Shown: piece by piece, positions 38,532 through 48,468 of the stretch
Numbering within the stretch: the stretch's first letter is position 1
Layout: every line of letters starts with the position of its first letter
Assembly: GCA_947480335.1 (NCBI GenBank)
Contig: CANKCB010000001.1
Span: 124,001 to 188,000 of the forward strand
DNA from: Gammaproteobacteria bacterium
GTDB taxonomy: Bacteria; Pseudomonadota; Gammaproteobacteria; Eutrophobiales; Eutrophobiaceae
DNA length: 64,000 bases
Direction of reading: 5' to 3'
The notes under the pieces: model-generated
The model's input: the letters and a program-made list of their open reading frames with translations, nothing else
What the model was told of the DNA's origin: nothing
Database searches by the model: none
Program-made: the position numbers and the translations under genes

Positions 38532-40201
38532 TTTCTGTAAGATTAAAAAATTGGCTCGATTCCGGAACACCATATATCTGGCTGAATGCTGGTGCGGTCA
38601 GTGTATCGGTACTACTTGTTGTAGGTCTGTTAACCCTGATTGCAGTACGAGGTCTGGGGCATTTCTGGCCCAAGGCCATTGCCGAATTTGAGTACACCGA
38701 TGCGGCCGCTAGCATCACGCGTATCGTTGGAGAAATTGTTGAACAGGAAAATGTACCAAGGGCGAGGCTAGCGGAAATCGACGCACGCATTCCCGATAAT
38801 GCAGAGTATATCGACCGTTACCTGATTAAGACGGGTAATCGTGATCATTTAGGAATGGATTTTCGTTGGGTGGTGGCTACCGGAATGTCCGACCTGGCTT
38901 ATCCAGAGGATCTGGTCGCCATTGAGCGACGTGAATGGGGCAATATGTATGGTTCTTTACTCGCACTTAAAATAGATGGAAAAGAAGATGCCAGCGCTGG
39001 TTCGCCAGTCTGGGAAAGATTCCAGCAAGCCATAGCATCTACCCAGTTGTTACATGATCAGATTGAATATATCGAGAAAGACCTGATCGGGGACATCAAT
39101 TACAGAATTGAACGTCTGAGATTAAGACAAAACCGGCTGGCAATGTCTGGAACGAACAACCAACTGGCACTGGAGCAGATAAAACAGGAACAGCAAACAC
39201 TGCAACAGCAATTTGACAGTTATACGGAAGAACTGTCCGGTCTATACGCTCAGCTGGCACAGTATAGCATTACAGTGAGAATCTCGGACGGTACCGAGGT
39301 GGAGTTATCGTTAGGTCAGGTGGTGCGTGCTTATCAACCCAACGCCATGTCGATCTTTGGCAAGATACATTTCTACATCGAAAAACTCTGGGAGTTTGTT
39401 TCAGATGAGCCGCGTGAGGCCAATACCGAGGGTGGTATCTTTCCGGCAATTTTCGGTACCGTGATGATGGTATTAATCATGTCAATTTTGGTCACCCCGT
39501 TTGGTGTGATTGCCGCTGTTTACTTGCGTGAGTATGCAAAGCAAGGGATGTTGGTCCGTATTATACGAATTGCAGTAAATAACCTAGCAGGTGTGCCTTC
39601 TGTCGTTTATGGGGTGTTTGGTCTCGGGTTCTTTGTCTACTTTATCGGTGGCAATATTGACGAACTGTTTTTTTCCGACACCTTGCCTTCACCTACATTC
39701 GGTACCCCCGGATTATTATGGGCCTCACTGACATTGGCAATTTTGACAGTTCCAGTTGTTATCGTATCGACCGAGGAAGGGCTGTCACGGGTGCCCCGTT
39801 CCATACGTGAAGGCAGTCTCGCTCTCGGGGCGACCAAGGCGGAAACATTGATGCGAACTGTATTGCCTATGACGGCATCGGCCATGATGACCGGCTTGAT
39901 TCTGGCTATTGCCCGCGCTGCGGGTGAAGTAGCGCCATTAATGATGGTCGGCGTGGTCAAACTTGCGCCATCATTACCACTGGATGGTCATATGCCCTTC
40001 CTGCATCTGGAACGGAAATTCATGCATTTGGGATTTCATATCTATGATGTCGGCTTCCAGAGCCCGAATGTCGAGGCAGCCAGGCCGTTGGTATTTGCTA
40101 CCGCAATGCTACTGGTGTTAATAATTATTTTTTTAAACTTGGCAGCTATCCATATTAGAAATAAGCTAAGGGAGAAGTACCGTGCTTCAGAGCAGCATTA
40201 G
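38528..40201 (+). CDS. pstA: Phosphate ABC transporter permease PstA, long form
   Basis: 557 residues. One helix (about 17-40), then a periplasmic domain of about 260 residues with a Gln-rich coiled coil (around 185-235: [17 protein letters not shown]), then the permease core from about 300 ([20 protein letters not shown]). The ATPase-contact loop is [23 protein letters not shown]. Paired with long PstC, so the two probably form an enlarged periplasmic assembly around PstS. The stop lies 20 bp before the best pstB start. Confidence 0.93.
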   Translation: MISVRLKNWLDSGTPYIWLNAGAVSVSVLLVVGLLTLIAVRGLGHFWPKAIAEFEYTDAAASITRIVGEIVEQENVPRARLAEIDARIPDNAEYIDRYLIKTGNRDHLGMDFRWVVATGMSDLAYPEDLVAIERREWGNMYGSLLALKIDGKEDASAGSPVWERFQQAIASTQLLHDQIEYIEKDLIGDINYRIERLRLRQNRLAMSGTNNQLALEQIKQEQQTLQQQFDSYTEELSGLYAQLAQYSITVRISDGTEVELSLGQVVRAYQPNAMSIFGKIHFYIEKLWEFVSDEPREANTEGGIFPAIFGTVMMVLIMSILVTPFGVIAAVYLREYAKQGMLVRIIRIAVNNLAGVPSVVYGVFGLGFFVYFIGGNIDELFFSDTLPSPTFGTPGLLWASLTLAILTVPVVIVSTEEGLSRVPRSIREGSLALGATKAETLMRTVLPMTASAMMTGLILAIARAAGEVAPLMMVGVVKLAPSLPLDGHMPFLHLERKFMHLGFHIYDVGFQSPNVEAARPLVFATAMLLVLIIIFLNLAAIHIRNKLREKYRASEQH

Positions 40202-40220
40202 CCAGATGAGCAGGAATGAT

Positions 40221-41072
40221 ATGAACCAACAGGAAGAACAACAGCGCAATGTAAGAACACATGCTATTGATCCGGATATTATCAATAAGCCCTCAAACCG
40301 GGCAATGCTGGATAATGAAAAAATCTGCATTGAAGTCAATAATTTCAGTTTTTATTATGGTCACAATCAGGCGTTGAAGTCTGTCAATCTGAAAATTCCT
40401 GAAAAGCGTGTAACTGCATTTATTGGTCCGAGTGGTTGCGGCAAATCAACGCTATTGCGTTGCTTCAATCGGATGAATGATCTGATTGATCATGTGCGTG
40501 TTGAAGGCGAAGTTACCTTGCATGCCCAGAATATATTCGACAAGTCAGTCAATGTGTCGGAATTACGCCGGCGGGTCGGAATGGTGTTCCAGAAACCAAA
40601 TCCATTCCCAAAGTCTATTTATGAGAATGTGGCCTATGGTCTGCGTATACAGGGTATCAAGAACCGTCGGGTGCTGGATGAGGCCGTGGAAAAGTCCTTA
40701 CGCAGTGCGGCGTTGTGGGAAGAAGTAAAAGACCGTCTTGATGCGAATGCAATGGGCTTGTCGGGTGGGCAGCAACAGCGTCTGGTTATCGCCAGGGCTA
40801 TCGCAATCGAGCCGGAAGTATTATTGCTCGACGAGCCAGCTTCCGCGCTGGATCCTATCTCCACACTGAAAATTGAGGAGCTGATTTACGAGCTCAAATC
40901 AAAATATACTATCGTCATTGTGACGCATAATATGCAGCAGGCCGCGCGCGTTTCAGACTATACTGCCTATATGTATCTGGGTGAATTAATCGAGTTTAAT
41001 GATACCAGCACGCTGTTTACCAAGCCCTGGCAAAAAATGACCGAGGACTATATTACCGGAAGACATGGTTAG
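40221..41072 (+). CDS. pstB: Phosphate ABC transporter ATPase PstB
   Basis: ATPase subunit, 283 residues from ATG 40221, chosen for the AGGA site five bases upstream; the in-frame GTG at 40182 would overlap pstA. Walker [13 protein letters not shown] loop [12 protein letters not shown], signature LSGGQQQRL and Walker [13 protein letters not shown] are all present. N-terminal 45 residues precede the family core. Works with PhoU in signalling to PhoR. Confidence 0.97.
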   Translation: MNQQEEQQRNVRTHAIDPDIINKPSNRAMLDNEKICIEVNNFSFYYGHNQALKSVNLKIPEKRVTAFIGPSGCGKSTLLRCFNRMNDLIDHVRVEGEVTLHAQNIFDKSVNVSELRRRVGMVFQKPNPFPKSIYENVAYGLRIQGIKNRRVLDEAVEKSLRSAALWEEVKDRLDANAMGLSGGQQQRLVIARAIAIEPEVLLLDEPASALDPISTLKIEELIYELKSKYTIVIVTHNMQQAARVSDYTAYMYLGELIEFNDTSTLFTKPWQKMTEDYITGRHG

Positions 41073-41093
41073 TCGACGCGACGGAGAATTCTT

Positions 41094-41801
41094 ATGACCA
41101 GTATCAGTCAACACATATCCAAACAGTTTGATAATGACCTTGAAAATATCCGTAGCCAGGTTCTGGCCATGGGTGGACTGGTCGAACAACAATTGACCGG
41201 CTCTATCACGGCATTGATTGAGTCCGATCTGGAAATTGCCGAGAATGTAATCAAGTCTGAATTCAACGTGAACCGGTTTGAGGTGTCTATTGATGAGGAA
41301 TGTACCCGAATACTGGCTAAACGACAGCCGGCAGCAGTCGATTTGCGACTGATCATGGCCGTTATCAAGACGATTACCGACCTGGAACGAATTGGGGACG
41401 AGGCTGAAAAAATTGCGAGAATGGCAGTCAGGCTTTCGGAAAAGAATGCGCCCAAAGCCTATTACATAGGTCTGAAAGCGATGGGTAATCTGGTTAATCA
41501 CATGGTGCATGATGCGCTGGACGCGTTTGCACGAATGGATTCGAGAGCAGCGCTCAGTGTCGCCAGCAAGGAGCCTACCTCGGATGATCAGTATGTGGCT
41601 ATACTCAGGCAACTGATCACTTATATGATGGAAGATCCGCGTAACATCACCAGCTCAATGGATGTAATCTGGAGTGCGCGTGCGATGGAGCGTATCGGTG
41701 ACCATGCCAGAAATATTTGCGAGTATGTAATCTATTTTGTTGAGGGTAAGGATGTGCGCCATATCAGCATTGAGGAAATGGAGAAGGAAGTAAATTCGTA
41801 A
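41094..41801 (+). CDS. phoU: Phosphate signalling regulator PhoU
   Basis: 235-residue helical protein with two PhoU repeats, each holding a metal-binding E/D-x3-D-type motif (RIGDEAEKIARMAVRL and RIGDHARNICEYVIYF). It links PstB state to PhoR and restrains uptake. It follows pstB by 21 bp. Confidence 0.96.
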   Translation: MTSISQHISKQFDNDLENIRSQVLAMGGLVEQQLTGSITALIESDLEIAENVIKSEFNVNRFEVSIDEECTRILAKRQPAAVDLRLIMAVIKTITDLERIGDEAEKIARMAVRLSEKNAPKAYYIGLKAMGNLVNHMVHDALDAFARMDSRAALSVASKEPTSDDQYVAILRQLITYMMEDPRNITSSMDVIWSARAMERIGDHARNICEYVIYFVEGKDVRHISIEEMEKEVNS

Positions 41802-41875
41802 CGTGAAATCTTTCTTCATTAGTGAGTGGAATTTCAGGACATTCAGACAGCAGCTGACAGACCAGAAGATTCTGT

Positions 41876-43945
41876 ATGGGTAGCACCAATCTAAACAGGC
41901 CAGAGCTCTATATTAATCGTGAGCTCAGCCTTCTCGAATTTAACCGCAGGGTAATCGCCCAGGCCAGTGACGAAACTGTTCCATTGCTGGAACGGTTGAG
42001 GTTTCTGTGCATCGCCAGTACCAATCTGGACGAATTTTTTGAAATTCGGGTTTCCGGGATCAAACAACAAATCAAATATGGTTCGGTACAGTCAGGTCCT
42101 GATAATCTTTCGGCGACAGAGGTATTCAATCGAGTCAATCAGGTCGCACATGAGCTGGTTCAGGAACAATACCGGGTCCTGAATGATCTGATTACCCCGG
42201 CTTTGGCAAAGCAGAAAATACGGGTGCTGCGGCGCGACGACTGGATACCCAGTATCGATAGATGGGTGAAACGTTATTTTAACAGCAACGTTTTACCGGT
42301 ACTCAGTCCAATCGGGCTGGATCCGTCGCATCCGTTTCCTCGCGTACTGAACAAGAACCTGTATTTCATCATTTCGCTGGAGGGCAAGGATGCTTTCGGC
42401 CGGGAAACCGATCTGGCCATCGTACAGGCGCCTCGATCCCTGCCGCGCGTTGTCCCGGTCACCTCCGAACATACCGGTGGGCCAAACGATTTTATACTGT
42501 TGTCATCAATAATAGATGCACACGTCAATGATTTGTTTCCAGGAATGAAAGTTACTGGCTGTTACCAGTTTAAGGTAACCCGGGATGGTGACTTGTTTGT
42601 AGACAGTGAGGAAGTTGACGATTTATTGCGTGCTCTGGAAGGTGAACTGCCGTCACGACGATTCAGTGATGCCGTGAGACTGGAAGTTGATGATAATTGT
42701 CCTGAAGCATTGAGTGCCTTTTTATTACAAAAATTTGATTTGCATGAATCCGATCTGTACAAGGTAAACGGCCCGGTCAATTTGCACAGGCTGGATGCCA
42801 TCCTGGATCTGGTTAATCGACCGGAGCTGGTGTATCCGGGATTCACACCCGATATTCCTCCCAGACTGCAAAAAAGTGAGAATATTTTTGATACGATGCG
42901 CAACGGCGATATTCTGCTCTATCACCCGTTCCAGTCATTTGCGCCAGTGGTCGATTTCCTGAAACAGGCGGCAAATGATCCAAATGTATTATCAATCAAG
43001 CAAACCCTTTACCGAACCGGAGTTGATTCTGCCATTGTGGAGGCATTGAAAGATGCCGCGCGTATCGGCAAGGAAGTAACGGTCGTCATTGAACTGCTTG
43101 CGCGCTTTGATGAAGAAACCAATATTGAAATGGCGAACGATCTGCAGGAAGTCGGGGCGCATGTCGTCTATGGTATTGTTGGTTTCAAGACCCATGCCAA
43201 AATGTGTATGGTAGTACGTCGGGAAGGCAGGACATTACGACGCTATGTGCATCTGGGTACCGGCAACTATCATTCCCGTACTGCCCGTATTTATACGGAC
43301 TATGGACTGTTTACCTGTGACAAGGATATTGGTCTGGATGTAAACCGGTTATTCCTGCAGTTAACAGGCCTGGGTAAGGCTGGCAAGTTAAAGAAACTGT
43401 TGCAGTCTCCCTTTACCTTGCTCAAGCGTATGCTTGACTTGATTGATCGCGAGGCACGGTATGCACTGGACAAGAAGCCAGCCAGAATTATTCTGAAGAT
43501 GAATGCGCTGGTTGATCCGGACCTGATACGTGCACTGTATGCCGCTTCACAGGCTGGAGTAAAAATCGATTTGATTATCCGTGGCATTTGTTGTTTGCGT
43601 CCGGGTATCAAGGGTGTGTCAGAAAATATCCACGTACGATCGATTGTGGGTCGGTTTCTTGAACATTCACGAGTATTTTATTTTTACCATGGTGGCGATG
43701 AATTGCTGTTTTGTTCCAGTGCCGACTGGATGCCAAGAAACATGCATAACCGCGTTGAGACCTGCTTCCCGATAGATGAAAAACGCCCAAGGGATCAGGT
43801 AATGACTTATGGCCTGAATAATTATCTGGCGGATAATTGTCAGGCATGGATTATGCAGGGTGATGGCACCTATAAGCGACAGAAACCCGGTAACAGTAAA
43901 CCGAAATCTGCTCAGCAAATTGCACTGGAATATTTTTGCGAATAA
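41876..43945 (+). CDS. ppk1: Polyphosphate kinase 1
   Basis: Synthesises polyphosphate from ATP; 689 residues like E. coli. The N-terminal domain starts INRELSLLEFNRRV. Catalytic histidines are visible in GFKTHAKMCMVV (about 440) and GRFLEHSRVFYF (about 597), with HLGTGNYHSRTARIYTDYG between them. Located 74 bp after phoU on the same strand, so uptake and storage may be co-expressed. Convergent with ppx. Confidence 0.96.
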   Translation: MGSTNLNRPELYINRELSLLEFNRRVIAQASDETVPLLERLRFLCIASTNLDEFFEIRVSGIKQQIKYGSVQSGPDNLSATEVFNRVNQVAHELVQEQYRVLNDLITPALAKQKIRVLRRDDWIPSIDRWVKRYFNSNVLPVLSPIGLDPSHPFPRVLNKNLYFIISLEGKDAFGRETDLAIVQAPRSLPRVVPVTSEHTGGPNDFILLSSIIDAHVNDLFPGMKVTGCYQFKVTRDGDLFVDSEEVDDLLRALEGELPSRRFSDAVRLEVDDNCPEALSAFLLQKFDLHESDLYKVNGPVNLHRLDAILDLVNRPELVYPGFTPDIPPRLQKSENIFDTMRNGDILLYHPFQSFAPVVDFLKQAANDPNVLSIKQTLYRTGVDSAIVEALKDAARIGKEVTVVIELLARFDEETNIEMANDLQEVGAHVVYGIVGFKTHAKMCMVVRREGRTLRRYVHLGTGNYHSRTARIYTDYGLFTCDKDIGLDVNRLFLQLTGLGKAGKLKKLLQSPFTLLKRMLDLIDREARYALDKKPARIILKMNALVDPDLIRALYAASQAGVKIDLIIRGICCLRPGIKGVSENIHVRSIVGRFLEHSRVFYFYHGGDELLFCSSADWMPRNMHNRVETCFPIDEKRPRDQVMTYGLNNYLADNCQAWIMQGDGTYKRQKPGNSKPKSAQQIALEYFCE

Positions 43946-43969
43946 ACGTCAGGGTAGTCCGGCTTCAGA

Positions 43970-45472
43970 TCAATCTGAACTGTAACTCAGTCTGTATTGT
44001 ATCGACTTGATATAATCTTCTTCCGAATCCAGATCCGCTCGTGTTAACGGATTTTTTTGCAGCCAGCGCCCGGGGAACAGTATTCTTAAGGTTTTATTGG
44101 TTACTTTTACCGACAATCTGGGCGGGTTTGCATTCAAATGGCTTCGGTTCAACAATACCGCCAGACGTAACAGCAGTGTTAATTTGATAACCAAGGGCCG
44201 TTCATCCGTGGGTAGCAGGTTGATTTCATCCTGCGGTAGTTTGCGTCTGTGGCTACGAATTAACAAAGCCAACCTGAATTGATCCTGTCTTGAAAATCCG
44301 GCCATGTCGGAGTTGGCAACCAGATAAGCGCCATGCCGATGGTGCTGTGCATGGGCGATGGCCATCCCTATCTCATGCAGGCTTGCTGCCCATTCCAGAT
44401 ATTTCAGGTCAGTCTTGCGGTCCAGTTTCCAGCTGTCTGCAACCTGTCTGAATAACTGCACGACGGTTTTTTTGACGCGGTTTGCCTGGTTTATGTCGAT
44501 ATTGTAGCGCTTGGCGAGCTCGTCAATGGTTCTGTCGCGTATATCGCGGTCATGCAGACGACCTATCGAATCATAGAGCAGGCCTTCACGTAACGCACCG
44601 TCTGATACATCCAGCCGTTCAATATCAAATGCCTCAAATATGCCGCACAGGATCGCAACGCCTCCGCCAAATACAGGTTTACGATTGTCTGCAAGTCCAG
44701 GTAATTCCAGCTTGTTGATGCTGCGGGTACGAATCAATTCATCTTTCAGCTTGTCCAGAGCATTGCGGCTGATGCCATTTTTACTCCAACCCTTGTTGTT
44801 AACAATACTGTTGATGGTGAGTATGGTGCCGGAAGAACCAATGGCTTTTTGCCAGCCGGTTTTCTTGTAGGTATTTTCTACGGTTTCAAGTTCCTGGCGT
44901 ACGGCAAGAATTGCATTCTGCATACTATTGCCAGTGATGTTGCCCGAGGCGAAGAAACGCCGGCTCATATTGACACAACCCATGTAATGGCTTTCCATTT
45001 TATAGGTTTCAAAACCCTTGCCGATGATGAGTTCTGTGCTGCCACCACCAATGTCGATGACCAGACGCTTGCTGGTATTGTCATACACAGAGTGTGCTAC
45101 ACCAAGATAGATGAGTCGTGCTTCCTCAAGCCCGGAAATGATTTCGATAGGATGCCCCAATGCCTTGTGGGCGCGGGCAATAAAACGCTTGCCGTTTTTG
45201 GCCTGACGTAGCGTGTTGGTGCCGACGACCCTGACATTGACCCGACGGATCTCACGTATACGCTGCCCGAATTCTTCCAGGCATATCAATGCACGTAGCA
45301 TCGATTCTTCTGTCAGCATATCATTCGCATCCAGTCCCGAGGCTAGCTGGGTCATTCTTTTGATGCGATCTATAATCTTGATACGTTCATCAGCATAACT
45401 GGCAACTATCATATGAAAACTGTTGGATCCAAGATCAACTGCGGCGTAGGTTTCTGTCAGTTTTTTGCTCAT
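43970..45472 (-). CDS. ppx: Exopolyphosphatase / pppGpp phosphohydrolase
   Basis: ASKHA phosphatase of the Ppx/GppA family, 500 residues. AVDLGSNSFHMIV at the N-terminus and DIGGGSTELIIG near residue 140-152 form the phosphate-binding loops; the C-terminal HD-like domain (about 320-480, with WAASLHEIGMAIAHAQHH) is present. Degrades polyphosphate, possibly also pppGpp; family members cannot be split on sequence alone. Only 24 bp separates it from the ppk1 stop; sixA is divergent. Confidence 0.93.
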   Translation of the reverse strand: MSKKLTETYAAVDLGSNSFHMIVASYADERIKIIDRIKRMTQLASGLDANDMLTEESMLRALICLEEFGQRIREIRRVNVRVVGTNTLRQAKNGKRFIARAHKALGHPIEIISGLEEARLIYLGVAHSVYDNTSKRLVIDIGGGSTELIIGKGFETYKMESHYMGCVNMSRRFFASGNITGNSMQNAILAVRQELETVENTYKKTGWQKAIGSSGTILTINSIVNNKGWSKNGISRNALDKLKDELIRTRSINKLELPGLADNRKPVFGGGVAILCGIFEAFDIERLDVSDGALREGLLYDSIGRLHDRDIRDRTIDELAKRYNIDINQANRVKKTVVQLFRQVADSWKLDRKTDLKYLEWAASLHEIGMAIAHAQHHRHGAYLVANSDMAGFSRQDQFRLALLIRSHRRKLPQDEINLLPTDERPLVIKLTLLLRLAVLLNRSHLNANPPRLSVKVTNKTLRILFPGRWLQKNPLTRADLDSEEDYIKSIQYRLSYSSD

Positions 45473-45516
45473 GCTGATCCTGCTGCTTCCTGTTTACGAT
45501 AGGTAAGGAGATTATT

Positions 45517-46041
45517 ATGACAAATCATGAAAATTACCACCTGCTATTGATGCGTCATGGCAAAGCAGACCGTGATAGCGGGGTAAAGCGGGATTTTGAT
45601 CGTCAACTAACCAGCCGGGGCAGGCGGGATGTCGGCAACATTTCCCGCTGGATGTTATTGCAGCAGTGGATTCCAGACAAAATTGTCAGCTCCCCTGCCC
45701 AACGGACCCGTGAGACAGCATTGCTGGTCGCAGGCGAACTGCAACTGAATGCCGACAGTATCATATGGGATAGTGCCATCTATAACGCCTCACTAGACGC
45801 ATTGTTGAAGGTGCTGAACAAACAGTTTGTACAGAGTCACTGTTTGTTGTTAATCGGTCACAATCCCGGGCTCGACAGTTTGTTAACGCGTTTGTCGCGT
45901 ACAGTGCCACCCAGGACAGGGGCTGGAAAGTTGATGACCACTTCTGCGCTCGGTATTCTGGATTATGGAAACCAGCCAATAGAAACCGGAGCCAAATCGG
46001 CACAACTGACCCAGCTGTTGCGACCTCGGGATCTGGGGTAA
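45517..46041 (+). CDS. sixA: SixA-like phosphohistidine phosphatase
   Basis: 174-residue histidine-phosphatase-superfamily protein. LLLMRHGKADRD has the catalytic RHG motif, RQLTSRGRRDV and SSPAQRTRETA the second arginine and LLIGHNPGLDSLL the second histidine. SixA removes phosphate from phosphohistidine in phosphorelay proteins such as NPr. Divergent from ppx over 44 bp with a GGAG site. Confidence 0.88.
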   Translation: MTNHENYHLLLMRHGKADRDSGVKRDFDRQLTSRGRRDVGNISRWMLLQQWIPDKIVSSPAQRTRETALLVAGELQLNADSIIWDSAIYNASLDALLKVLNKQFVQSHCLLLIGHNPGLDSLLTRLSRTVPPRTGAGKLMTTSALGILDYGNQPIETGAKSAQLTQLLRPRDLG

Positions 46042-46049
46042 ATCGGCGG

Positions 46050-46880
46050 CTATTTTTCGCCGATGATGTAGGCAATCCAGCTGGCATCGGCTTCGCCTTT
46101 TACAGATTTGGTGAAGATACCATTGCCTTTGCCATCCTTGCTCGTACCTTCCCAGTAAACAGATGCACGAAAACCGGCTTCCTTGAGCATTTCCGTAATT
46201 TCAGGCAGGGTCCAGATTCTCCAGTCATAAGTAAAGGCCTTGTTGATTTCCGAGCCATCACTGAATCTGAAATGTATATGAAACAATCCGTCACCGGTAA
46301 TTGGATTGTAGCGGTGCTGGTCCCACACATAGGTAAAGCCCTTGTAACGGGTGCTTTCCAGCATTTCCTTGTAGGCTTCCTGTCCACCAAAACTGTCCAT
46401 AAAGAAAACACCATCACGGTTCAGGCTGGCATAGATATGACGAAAATAGGCAACCATTTCCTTTCTGGTCTTGAAAATCCAGTAGCTGAAATTCATGGCG
46501 AGTACGATGTCCGCCGGAGGGGTTTTAACCGTCCTGACATCATTGCGATAAATGGTAATCCGTTGCTGTTGCTGTGAATCCAGTTTGGATAGCTTGTTCG
46601 CCTTGCCCCAGGCCAGTACGTCACGGTCCAGATCCACGCAATAGGCCAGATTGTTCTTACGCCGGCGTACCCATTCACAGGAGGTGTTCATGGTGCCGCA
46701 AAAATCCTCGCGCAGTGTTTGAGCGTTACGACCACGCAGTTTTTTATAGGTTTGGTCGACAAAATCAATTTCCGATTCGACACACTGAACGGCATTCTCA
46801 TAAAGCTGGTGTATATCTGCACGGGCAGCCAGAGTTCCGGGCGCGGGTTTAACGATTTTCTGTTTTTTAGGAGGATTCAT
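46050..46880 (-). CDS. Class I SAM-dependent methyltransferase
   Basis: 276 residues with a Rossmann-like SAM domain. REDFCGTMNTSCEWV replaces the usual glycine-rich loop, AYCVDLDRDVLAWG is the acidic motif II and ADIVLAMNFSYWIFKT motif IV. Basic N-terminus (PPKKQKIVKPAP). Substrate unknown. Convergent with sixA and divergent from the M16 pair. Confidence 0.8.
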   Translation of the reverse strand: MNPPKKQKIVKPAPGTLAARADIHQLYENAVQCVESEIDFVDQTYKKLRGRNAQTLREDFCGTMNTSCEWVRRRKNNLAYCVDLDRDVLAWGKANKLSKLDSQQQQRITIYRNDVRTVKTPPADIVLAMNFSYWIFKTRKEMVAYFRHIYASLNRDGVFFMDSFGGQEAYKEMLESTRYKGFTYVWDQHRYNPITGDGLFHIHFRFSDGSEINKAFTYDWRIWTLPEITEMLKEAGFRASVYWEGTSKDGKGNGIFTKSVKGEADASWIAYIIGEK

Positions 46881-47085
46881 CGGTAGTCCATATTGTAAGA
46901 AACGGGTGTTTTTATTCCGGCGCGAATTCTAACTCATGCCAACACAGCTGCATACTGTGCTGTTTGATCCGGTGACCCGGTCAGTACATATCATTACTGG
47001 CAGATTTACTGCTAAAATAACGGAAATGAATTAATGTTACCGAAATTTGTCAGTTCTATTGGTTACTATCTCGGGAGATCAACAC

Positions 47086-48468
47086 GTGCTCAAGTCGATT
47101 CTGGCGATTATTCTCTGTCTGTGCAGCACCCTGGCTACGGCGCAGGTTAACGAGTACGTTCTGAAAAACGGACTCAAATTGCTGGTAAAGGAAGACCACC
47201 GTGCTCCGGTGGTGGTGTCACAGGTCTGGTACAAGGTCGGTTCCAGTTATGAATATGACGGGCTGACCGGAGTTTCTCATGCCCTTGAACATATGATGTT
47301 CAAGGGGACCAAAAAGCACGGAGAAGGAGAGTTCTCGCGCATCATTGCTGAGAATGGGGGTAGTGAAAACGCGTTTACGGGTGATGATTACACCTGTTAT
47401 TTCCAGACCATGGAAAAATCACGGCTGGCGATCAGTTTTGAACTGGAAGCTGACCGCATGCGTAACCTTACCTTGCCGGAAGATGAGTTTCTCAAGGAAA
47501 TTGAGGTGGTCATGGAAGAGAGGCGCATGCGAACGGAAGACAATCCGAATGCGTATATGCGGGAAGTGGCCAATGCCACTGCCTTTCAGTCCAGCCCTTA
47601 TCGTCAGCCCGTGATAGGCTGGATGGCCGATCTGAAATCAATGAAGATCCAGCATCTGCGCGACTGGTACAAGCTCTGGTATGCCCCTAATAATGCCACG
47701 GTAGTCGTGGTCGGTGATGTCGAGTCTGAGGAAGTCTATGCGCTCGCAAAGAAATATTTTGCGTCACTGAAAAAGGAGAACATCATTCCGCCCTCGCCCA
47801 GACCGGAAGTACACCAGTCCGGGATGAAGCGCGTGATTGTAAAACGTCAGGCAGAAGTGCCCCAGTTGAATATGGCGTGGAAAACTCCGGGATTGATTTC
47901 AGCGGCGGGACCAAAACCTTCAGTAGAAATCTGGGAACCCTACGCGCTGGAAGTATTGTCCGGCATACTCAGTGGTGGTAATAGTGCCAGGTTCGAATCC
48001 AGACTGGTACGTGGACAGCAGGTTGCTGCAGGTGTTGGTAGCGATTATCAACTTACGGGTCGTTTTGACGGATTGTTCAGTGTCAGTGCAACGCCGGCCC
48101 AGAACAGGACGATTGCCGAGCTGGAGGCAGCAATTACCGAACAGATTCAGCAGTTGAGCGAACATGAAGTTTCTGCCGAGGAGTTGCTGAGAATCAAGGC
48201 GCAGGTAGTTTCCAGTGATGTATATCAACGGGATTCGGCGTTCTATCAGGCAATGGTGCTCGGTACATTTGAAACAGTGGGCCTGGGTTGGAAGCAGGCC
48301 GATGAGTATGTAAACCAGGTTCAGCAAATAACGGCAGCGCAAGTGCAGGCCGTGGCCAAAAAATATCTGGTAGATGACCAGTTGACAGTTACTGTGCTGG
48401 ATCCTCTACCCATGGATGCTGCGGCGGCACCGGTGCCGGCTGCTATGGGAGATCAAAATGTACGCTAA
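47086..48468 (+). CDS. M16 family zinc peptidase, active subunit
   Basis: Secreted M16 protease, about 460 residues from GTG 47086 (preceded by GGGAG), with a signal peptide ending TATAQ. The inverted zinc motif is HALEHMM (HxxEH) and the distant Glu ligand lies in EIEVVMEERRMR about 75 residues later. Followed directly by a second M16 gene lacking this motif; such pairs form heterodimers in which only one subunit is catalytic. Substrate unknown. Confidence 0.93.
   Translation: MLKSILAIILCLCSTLATAQVNEYVLKNGLKLLVKEDHRAPVVVSQVWYKVGSSYEYDGLTGVSHALEHMMFKGTKKHGEGEFSRIIAENGGSENAFTGDDYTCYFQTMEKSRLAISFELEADRMRNLTLPEDEFLKEIEVVMEERRMRTEDNPNAYMREVANATAFQSSPYRQPVIGWMADLKSMKIQHLRDWYKLWYAPNNATVVVVGDVESEEVYALAKKYFASLKKENIIPPSPRPEVHQSGMKRVIVKRQAEVPQLNMAWKTPGLISAAGPKPSVEIWEPYALEVLSGILSGGNSARFESRLVRGQQVAAGVGSDYQLTGRFDGLFSVSATPAQNRTIAELEAAITEQIQQLSEHEVSAEELLRIKAQVVSSDVYQRDSAFYQAMVLGTFETVGLGWKQADEYVNQVQQITAAQVQAVAKKYLVDDQLTVTVLDPLPMDAAAAPVPAAMGDQNVR

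Noticed and set aside
41850-41872. CTGTCAG/CTGTCTG repeat (minus strand) upstream of ppk1
   Set aside because: Unit spacing is 10 bp and the orientation faces phoU, not ppk1.
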